A DNA stretch of 39,579 bases from positions 112,140 through 151,718 of the forward strand of contig JAHEDZ010000004.1 in NCBI GenBank assembly GCA_024640955.1, read 5' to 3'. This document shows positions 35,258 through 39,579 of the stretch, piece after piece; position 1 is the stretch's first letter, and the number at the start of each line of letters is the position of its first letter. Source of the DNA: Oceanospirillaceae bacterium (lineage in GTDB: Bacteria > Pseudomonadota > Gammaproteobacteria > Pseudomonadales > Balneatricaceae). Under the pieces are notes generated by a model. It saw only the letters and a program-made list of their open reading frames with translations. It searched no databases and was not told the origin of the DNA. The position numbers were made by a program, and so were the translations under genes.

Positions 35258-35290
35258 GTACGAGCGATGTACGCGCAGCATATTTCGCGA
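35258..35290. repeat. Palindromic repeat, half copy A (left of pxpA)
   Basis: GTACGAGCGATGTACG followed by GC..TATTTCGCGA matches the right half of the complete copy at 36117-36173 with few differences. It lies just after the rssC-like gene. Confidence 0.65.
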
Positions 35291-35340
35291 TTCCGTGTAT
35301 CGATAAGGTAGAGATCCGAAAATCAGCTCTGTCGTGAAAG

Positions 35341-35360
35341 ACGCTTCGCGTACATCACTC
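35341..35360. repeat. Palindromic repeat, half copy B (left of pxpA)
   Basis: ACGCTTCGCGTACATCACTC matches the left half of the complete copy at 36117-36173 with one difference. It lies 14 bp from the pxpA stop codon. Confidence 0.65.
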
Positions 35361-35374
35361 TTACAACGAATTTC

Positions 35375-36097
35375 TTACAACCCCTCCCGAATTCTCCTGA
35401 CGAGTGCCAAAGCCGCAGGATTATCTCCATGCACACAAAGCGTATCGGCCCGCACATCAATCCGCTTACCGGACTCAGTCAAAACGCTCTGATCGCTCGC
35501 GAGCATCAGCGCCTGTTCCAGAGCTTGATCTTCAGAGTGAAGCGCATGCGCCTGTGAGCGCGAAACGAGTTTACCCTCATCGGTATAAGCACGATCCGCG
35601 AATGCCTCAAATAGCAGTTCAAGCCCATGCTCCTGAGCTTCCTTGAGATGTTGCACCTGCTCGGCAGTGGCCAACAGCATCAGTTTCAGAGGGCGGTAAT
35701 AGGACGCGAGAGCACGCATCACGCTGGTACGTATGATCGGATCGGCCATCATGTCGTTGTAGAGCGCACCGTGGGGTTTAACGTAAGAGAGAGGGTGGTT
35801 AAGGCTCTGCGCGATACCATCGAGGGCACTGATTTGATACAGAAGCTGCGCTTCAAGCTCGTCGGCACACATCTTCATCGAGCGTCGCCCAAAGCCTTGT
35901 AGGTCAGGGTAGGAGGGGTGTGCGCCTGCTTGCACACCGGCCGCTTTGGCCAGCTCAAGCGTGCGACGCATCGTCAGCGGATCTCCGGCGTGCCCACCGC
36001 AGGCGATGTTGGCTTGGTCGAGTAGTGGCATAAGCTGCTCATCCATGCCCATCGTCCAAGCACCGTAGCTCTCACCTAAATCCGCGTTCAATAACAT
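35375..36097 (-). CDS. pxpA: 5-oxoprolinase subunit PxpA (LamB/YcsF family)
   Basis: A 240-residue protein, the usual length. It has NADLGESYGAW at the start, then IACGGHAGDP, GAHPSYPDLQGFGRR and YVKPHGALYNDM. PxpA works with PxpB and PxpC to open 5-oxoproline to glutamate with ATP. No pxpB or pxpC lies next to it, which is unusual. It is flanked on both sides by copies of a palindromic repeat and interrupts a gene order (rssC-tal-dusA) known from Pseudomonas. No strong ribosome site is seen before ATG 36097. Confidence 0.93.
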   Translation of the reverse strand: MLLNADLGESYGAWTMGMDEQLMPLLDQANIACGGHAGDPLTMRRTLELAKAAGVQAGAHPSYPDLQGFGRRSMKMCADELEAQLLYQISALDGIAQSLNHPLSYVKPHGALYNDMMADPIIRTSVMRALASYYRPLKLMLLATAEQVQHLKEAQEHGLELLFEAFADRAYTDEGKLVSRSQAHALHSEDQALEQALMLASDQSVLTESGKRIDVRADTLCVHGDNPAALALVRRIREGL

Positions 36098-36116
36098 TTA
36101 TTCTACCTTGTCGGGC

Positions 36117-36173
36117 AATACGCTTCGCGTACATCCCTCGTACGAGCGATGTACGGCAAGCCGTATTTCGCGA
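36117..36173. repeat. Complete palindromic repeat between pxpA and tal
   Basis: 57 bp that can fold into one long hairpin. The core at 36128-36155 is a 28-bp near-perfect palindrome (one mismatch pair). The outer arms AATACG.CTT and AAGCCGTATT also pair. It ends 4 bp before the tal stop codon, so it may also end tal transcription. Both halves recur separately at 35258-35290 and 35341-35360. Confidence 0.75.
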
Positions 36174-36177
36174 CCCT

Positions 36178-37128
36178 TTAAGCCTTAGCTAGAAGCTGCT
36201 CCAGCTTAACCTGATCCGCCGCAAAGCCGCGAATACCCTCGGCCAGCTTCTCAGTTGCCATCGCATCGTCATTCATCGCCCAGCGGAACTCGCCTTCAGA
36301 GGGGCCGTGCTTCGTATCGCTGCTAGCGGCATTGGCAGGATCCAGACGGCGAGTCACCTCAGCCGCAGTCGCTGCCAGCTCTTCCAGCAGGGCAGGACCA
36401 ATCGTCAGACGGTCACAACCGGCCAGCGAGATGATCTCGCCAGTGTTACGGAAACTCGCACCCATCACCACAGTGTCGTAACCGCTGGTTTTGAAGTAGT
36501 TGTAGATGCGCGTAACAGACTGAACGCCGGGATCATTGTCGCCACTCAAATCAGCCTCAGGAGACTGTTTCTTGTACCAGTCCAGAATACGGCCAACAAA
36601 TGGCGAAATCAGGTAGGCACCGGCATCAGCACAAGCCTGCGCCTGCGCGAAACCGAATAGCAGCGTCAGGTTACAACGGATGCCTTCCTTCTCCAGTACA
36701 CGTGCAGCTTGGATACCTTCCCAAGTAGAGGCTATTTTGATCAGCACGCGATCCTTGCTGATGCCCTGAGCATCGTACAACTCGATCAAGCGGTGCGCTT
36801 TATCAAGGGTAGCCTTGGTATTGAAAGAGAAGCGCGCATCGACTTCAGTTGAGATGTAACCCGGAACGATCTTGGTGATCTCAGCACCGATAAGTACCGC
36901 CAGGTAGTCGGTCATGTTCGCCAGCATCTCTGCATCAGAGCCGCCCTGGGTCTTTGCCCAAGCGCGCGCTTGGTCTAGCAGTGGAGCGTATTTTGGATCC
37001 TGGCTCGCTTTAAGAAGCAGTGATGGGTTAGTGGTTGCATCCTGCGGTGTGAACTGACGAATCGCGTCGATATCACCGGTATCCGCTACAACGGTTGTCA
37101 TCTGCTTAAGAGCACTTAACTGGTCCAT
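36178..37128 (-). CDS. tal: Transaldolase (TalB type)
   Basis: A 316-residue class I transaldolase, the non-oxidative pentose phosphate enzyme that moves a dihydroxyacetone unit between sugar phosphates. The Schiff-base Lys131 is in [37 protein letters not shown] and [19 protein letters not shown] are family motifs. The length and the Lys position match E. coli TalB. It is 46 nt downstream of dusA on the same strand. Confidence 0.97.
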   Translation of the reverse strand: MDQLSALKQMTTVVADTGDIDAIRQFTPQDATTNPSLLLKASQDPKYAPLLDQARAWAKTQGGSDAEMLANMTDYLAVLIGAEITKIVPGYISTEVDARFSFNTKATLDKAHRLIELYDAQGISKDRVLIKIASTWEGIQAARVLEKEGIRCNLTLLFGFAQAQACADAGAYLISPFVGRILDWYKKQSPEADLSGDNDPGVQSVTRIYNYFKTSGYDTVVMGASFRNTGEIISLAGCDRLTIGPALLEELAATAAEVTRRLDPANAASSDTKHGPSEGEFRWAMNDDAMATEKLAEGIRGFAADQVKLEQLLAKA

Positions 37129-37174
37129 TCTCTTCCTCGTTTTATTTGGGTCTTACAAATATTGGTTAATAGAA

Positions 37175-38143
37175 TTAATTATCTTCAACAAATTTTAGCG
37201 CTTCGCGGAACACTTCAACGCCCGCATCACGCTTATGACCGTTCTCACTGAGGTAGCGGCGGAACTGTTTGCCGCCGCGCTGCCCGTGGAACAGGCCCAA
37301 AAGGTGTTTCACCACGCCATAGAGTGACCAGCCATCGGCCATCCGCCGCTCGATATGCGGGATAAACTGTTCAGCTACCTCATAGCGGCTGGGTATTGCA
37401 TGATCATCTGCAAACAGAGTGCTATCTACCTGGCTCAGGAGCGGGTAGGGGTTCTGGTACGCCTCGCGCCCTATCATTACACCATCCACGTGTTGCAGGT
37501 GTGTGACACACTCATCCATCGTCTTGATGCCGCCATTGATGACGATTTCAAGTTCTGGGAAGAGCTGCTTAATCTGGTACACATAATCGTAGATCAACGG
37601 CGGAATCTCACGATTCTCTTTCGGACTCAGCCCAGACAAAATCGCCTTACGCGCGTGGATGGTGAAGCTATTACAGCCCGAACCTTTCACCGTCTCCACA
37701 AACGCCTGCAGCAGCTCGAAACTGTCCAGGTCATCGATGCCAAGACGATGTTTCACCGTCACCGGAATCGTCGTTGCCGCCTGCATCTCACCGAGGCACT
37801 CAGCCACCAACTGTGGATGACCCATCAGGCAGGCACCTATCATATTGTTCTGCACTCGATCCGACGGACAACCTACATTGAGGTTCACCTCGTCGTAGCC
37901 AAACTCCTCAGCCAGCTTCGCGCACTGCGCCAGCTCCGCCGGATTAGAACCGCCCAGCTGCAGCGCGATAGGGTGCTCCGACTGGTGATAGCTCAAAAAC
38001 CGCGCCGGGTCGTTATGCAGTAGCGCACCAGTCGTTACCATCTCTGTGTAGAGGAGAGTATGTCGCGACATCAGACGATGGAATACGCGACAATCTGACG
38101 TTGTCCAGTCCATCATGGGGGCCACACTGAATCGCCTGTTCAC
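37175..38143 (-). CDS. dusA: tRNA-dihydrouridine(20/20a) synthase DusA
   Basis: An FMN enzyme that reduces U20/U20a in the tRNA D-loop. [13 protein letters not shown] opens the barrel, the catalytic Cys is in [13 protein letters not shown], and [22 protein letters not shown] and [12 protein letters not shown] complete the flavin site. I choose GTG at 38143 (AGGGG 8 nt upstream), giving 322 residues that begin like the family. An in-frame TTG at 38188 would add 15 residues not usual for DusA. An integrase lies divergent just upstream. Because the 5' end of dusA is a known attachment site for integrative elements, this upstream sequence and perhaps the first codons may come from the element. 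Confidence 0.93.
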   Translation of the reverse strand: MNRRFSVAPMMDWTTSDCRVFHRLMSRHTLLYTEMVTTGALLHNDPARFLSYHQSEHPIALQLGGSNPAELAQCAKLAEEFGYDEVNLNVGCPSDRVQNNMIGACLMGHPQLVAECLGEMQAATTIPVTVKHRLGIDDLDSFELLQAFVETVKGSGCNSFTIHARKAILSGLSPKENREIPPLIYDYVYQIKQLFPELEIVINGGIKTMDECVTHLQHVDGVMIGREAYQNPYPLLSQVDSTLFADDHAIPSRYEVAEQFIPHIERRMADGWSLYGVVKHLLGLFHGQRGGKQFRRYLSENGHKRDAGVEVFREALKFVEDN

Positions 38144-38234
38144 ACGAGATACCCCTGAGATGCCCGTAGAATGCGGTTTTTCGACCAAAAGTGTGACCCT
38201 TAAATGTATCTGGATAATACTTCGTTATATGTTG

Positions 38235-38266
38235 GTTTGCAGTTGGAATGCAAACGGAATGCAAAC
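38235..38266. repeat. Inverted plus tandem repeats before the integrase
   Basis: GTTTGCA (38235-38241) faces TGCAAAC (38249-38255), and GGAATGCAAAC occurs twice head to tail (38245-38255 and 38256-38266). The array sits 12 bp before the integrase start, between it and dusA. It could bind integrase, excisionase or a repressor. Confidence 0.55.
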
Positions 38267-38277
38267 GAGGTTAACAA

Positions 38278-39324
38278 GTGGCGTCAGTATACCAAAGCAG
38301 GGCGGGCAAGTGGACTGCTCAGATCAACGTGGACGGTAAGCGTCGGTCTAAGACGTTCACCACCAAGACAGAAGCAAAACGCTGGGCAACCCTCGAAGAG
38401 TCTAAGGATCTGCAACGCTCGGTGGGCTACGATCACACGATGACGTTTGCACAGCTTGCAAATGAATATAAGCATCAAGCCGAAAAAGTTAAACCTTTTG
38501 GTCGGTCAAAGACGCAGGCCATTCAGGAGATCGTTCGCCTGCTCGGTAAATACAAGCTAAGGGATTTCAACAGCAAGATCTTCATCGAGTTCTGCAATGT
38601 CCGCCGCAACGGTGTCACGAAAACAGGACCGGTCACACTTGGTATGGATCTGACGTACATACATACCATCCTAAACAACGGTGGTGCCTTCTGTAACATC
38701 GATACCAGTTCACAACTGCAAGAGCTCAGCAAGGCCCGCAAGGTGTTGAACTCGAGCGGTGCCATTGATCGATCAGGGCAGCGTGATAGACGACCCACCG
38801 ATAGCGAACTGATCACACTTAAGCATTACTTCAAAAGTAACGGCCGTCGTTCACAGTACTGGGACCTAATAGCGTTTGCAGTAACAACAGCGATGCGACT
38901 CGGTGAGATCTGCAACCTGCAATGGTCTGACTTCGACGAAGAGAATCGGATGCTGCTGATTCGCGATCGCAAGGACCCACGCCGCAAGTCGGGGAACCAC
39001 CAAAAGATACCTTTACTGAAGGGTATCGTCGCCCTCGATGGTGAAGTGCTCGATCCGGTTGAGATCATCAAGTCACAACCGTTCATCAACGACGAGATAT
39101 TTCCATACCTCAAACCTAAAGCCGCCAGCGTAGCGTTCACTCGTGCAATCAGAGCTTGCGAGATCGACGACTTACACTTTCACGATCTTCGTCACGACGG
39201 CATCAGTCGATTGTTCGAACACGGATTCGCCATCGAGCAAGTGGCAATGGTGAGTGGACACCGTTCCTGGGAAATGTTGAAGCGTTACACGAACTTAAAA
39301 CCGGAGAGTCTGCACAATGTCTGA
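38278..39324 (+). CDS. Tyrosine recombinase / integrase of an element in dusA
   Basis: A 348-residue phage-type integrase. It has an N-terminal arm-binding domain (SVYQSRAGKWTAQINVDGKRR, split by strands), a SAM-like core-binding domain, and a catalytic domain with Arg207 (TAMRLGEI), His302 and Arg305 (HDLRHD), His328 (SGHRSW) and Tyr337 (KRYTNL), so the active site is complete. GTG at 38278 has GAGG 7 nt upstream. It lies divergent from the 5' end of dusA, the classic setting of dusA-specific integrases. The rest of the element continues beyond the window. Confidence 0.93.
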   Translation: MASVYQSRAGKWTAQINVDGKRRSKTFTTKTEAKRWATLEESKDLQRSVGYDHTMTFAQLANEYKHQAEKVKPFGRSKTQAIQEIVRLLGKYKLRDFNSKIFIEFCNVRRNGVTKTGPVTLGMDLTYIHTILNNGGAFCNIDTSSQLQELSKARKVLNSSGAIDRSGQRDRRPTDSELITLKHYFKSNGRRSQYWDLIAFAVTTAMRLGEICNLQWSDFDEENRMLLIRDRKDPRRKSGNHQKIPLLKGIVALDGEVLDPVEIIKSQPFINDEIFPYLKPKAASVAFTRAIRACEIDDLHFHDLRHDGISRLFEHGFAIEQVAMVSGHRSWEMLKRYTNLKPESLHNV

Positions 39325-39544
39325 CATAGATCACGAGCAGTTGATGAAGGATGCCCACTTTATATTGGCGAAAGCGGTGGAGGCTGGCGAAGGTTCGGTA
39401 CTGAGGGAGCGAACAGCAGGTCTTATAGCCGAAGCTATGAAAGCACGAATAAAAAATGATCAGATAAAACAGCTAGGGAACCTGCGATTAAGCAGTCGTT
39501 TTTTGGTTCGGTCAACAAATCTGGCGCCACATGCGATTTTTTGA
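39317..39544 (+). CDS. Small hypothetical protein of the integrative element
   Basis: 75 residues, starting 8 nt inside the integrase end. The first 50 residues look helical and charged (MSDIDHEQLMKDAHFILAKA, ERTAGLIAEAMKARIKND). The last 25 (LRLSSRFLVRSTNLAPHAIF) read less like a folded end and could reflect a chance extension or decay. I do not recognise a family. A role near integrase, such as an accessory factor, is only a guess. Confidence 0.5.
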   Translation: MSDIDHEQLMKDAHFILAKAVEAGEGSVLRERTAGLIAEAMKARIKNDQIKQLGNLRLSSRFLVRSTNLAPHAIF

Positions 39545-39579
39545 CGGATTTAGGCCAAAACGTCCCCGATTTTTGCTTC

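Noticed and set aside
37355-38023. 222-codon open frame on the plus strand inside dusA
   Set aside because: It lies wholly antisense to the strongly supported dusA, has no recognisable domain and no ribosome site.
38144-38188. TTG at 38188 as the dusA start
   Set aside because: The added 15 residues are not typical of DusA, and the GTG at 38143 has a better ribosome site. It stays possible if the element supplies a new start.

Overview
The window is a chromosomal segment of a gammaproteobacterium, most likely a marine Oceanospirillales/Pseudomonadales-type organism. Every recognisable housekeeping protein (Mfd, HrpA, Mqo, PpnN, MlaA, transaldolase, DusA, YgiM, YidD) is of gammaproteobacterial type. 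Two blocks recall gene order known from Pseudomonas: csiV-mfd-gap on the left, and mlaA-rssB-rssC-tal-dusA on the right. This assignment comes from memory of family and synteny, not from a search.

Layout, left: 1-4079 holds csiV (3' end cut off) and mfd, both on the minus strand. 4125-6355 holds arsJ and its partner GAPDH gene (minus), an arsenate-detoxification pair with no arsR beside it. Divergent from these are a membrane sensor protein and a hybrid histidine kinase with a CxxCH haem motif (6562-9980, plus). A long-form GAPDH gene (10291-11721, plus) follows. If the Pseudomonas order mfd-gap is ancestral, the arsenic genes and the sensor pair have been inserted between them.

Layout, middle: 11.7-14.3 kb holds a decayed receiver domain, two small proteins of unknown function, a YgiM-like SH3 protein and an MscS channel. 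14.4-18.5 kb (minus) holds mqo, yidD and an SLC5-STAC transporter-like protein without a kinase. 18.7-22.3 kb holds a PNPOx-like flavoprotein, a PIN-PhoH ATPase and ppnN. 22.3-24.7 kb (minus) holds a diverged PutA-like protein. Both catalytic residues of its aldehyde dehydrogenase domain are replaced and its proline dehydrogenase half is degraded, so it looks like a two-domain pseudoenzyme. This is the most unusual gene in the window.

Layout, right: 24.8-28.8 kb is a tight plus-strand operon of an M23 LytM peptidase, a bactofilin, a YafJ-like glutamine amidotransferase and an acyl-CoA-synthetase-like protein with an altered A10 lysine motif. Then come hrpA, an MlaA homologue without a lipobox, and an RssB-like PP2C phosphatase with a STAS partner. 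pxpA sits between copies of a palindromic repeat, followed by transaldolase and dusA. The window ends in an integrative element: a tyrosine integrase lies divergent from the 5' end of dusA, a known integration hotspot, and one small element gene follows.

No rRNA, tRNA, CRISPR array or insertion sequence was recognised. Regulatory calls (promoters, operators, terminators) rest on eye inspection and carry low to moderate confidence.
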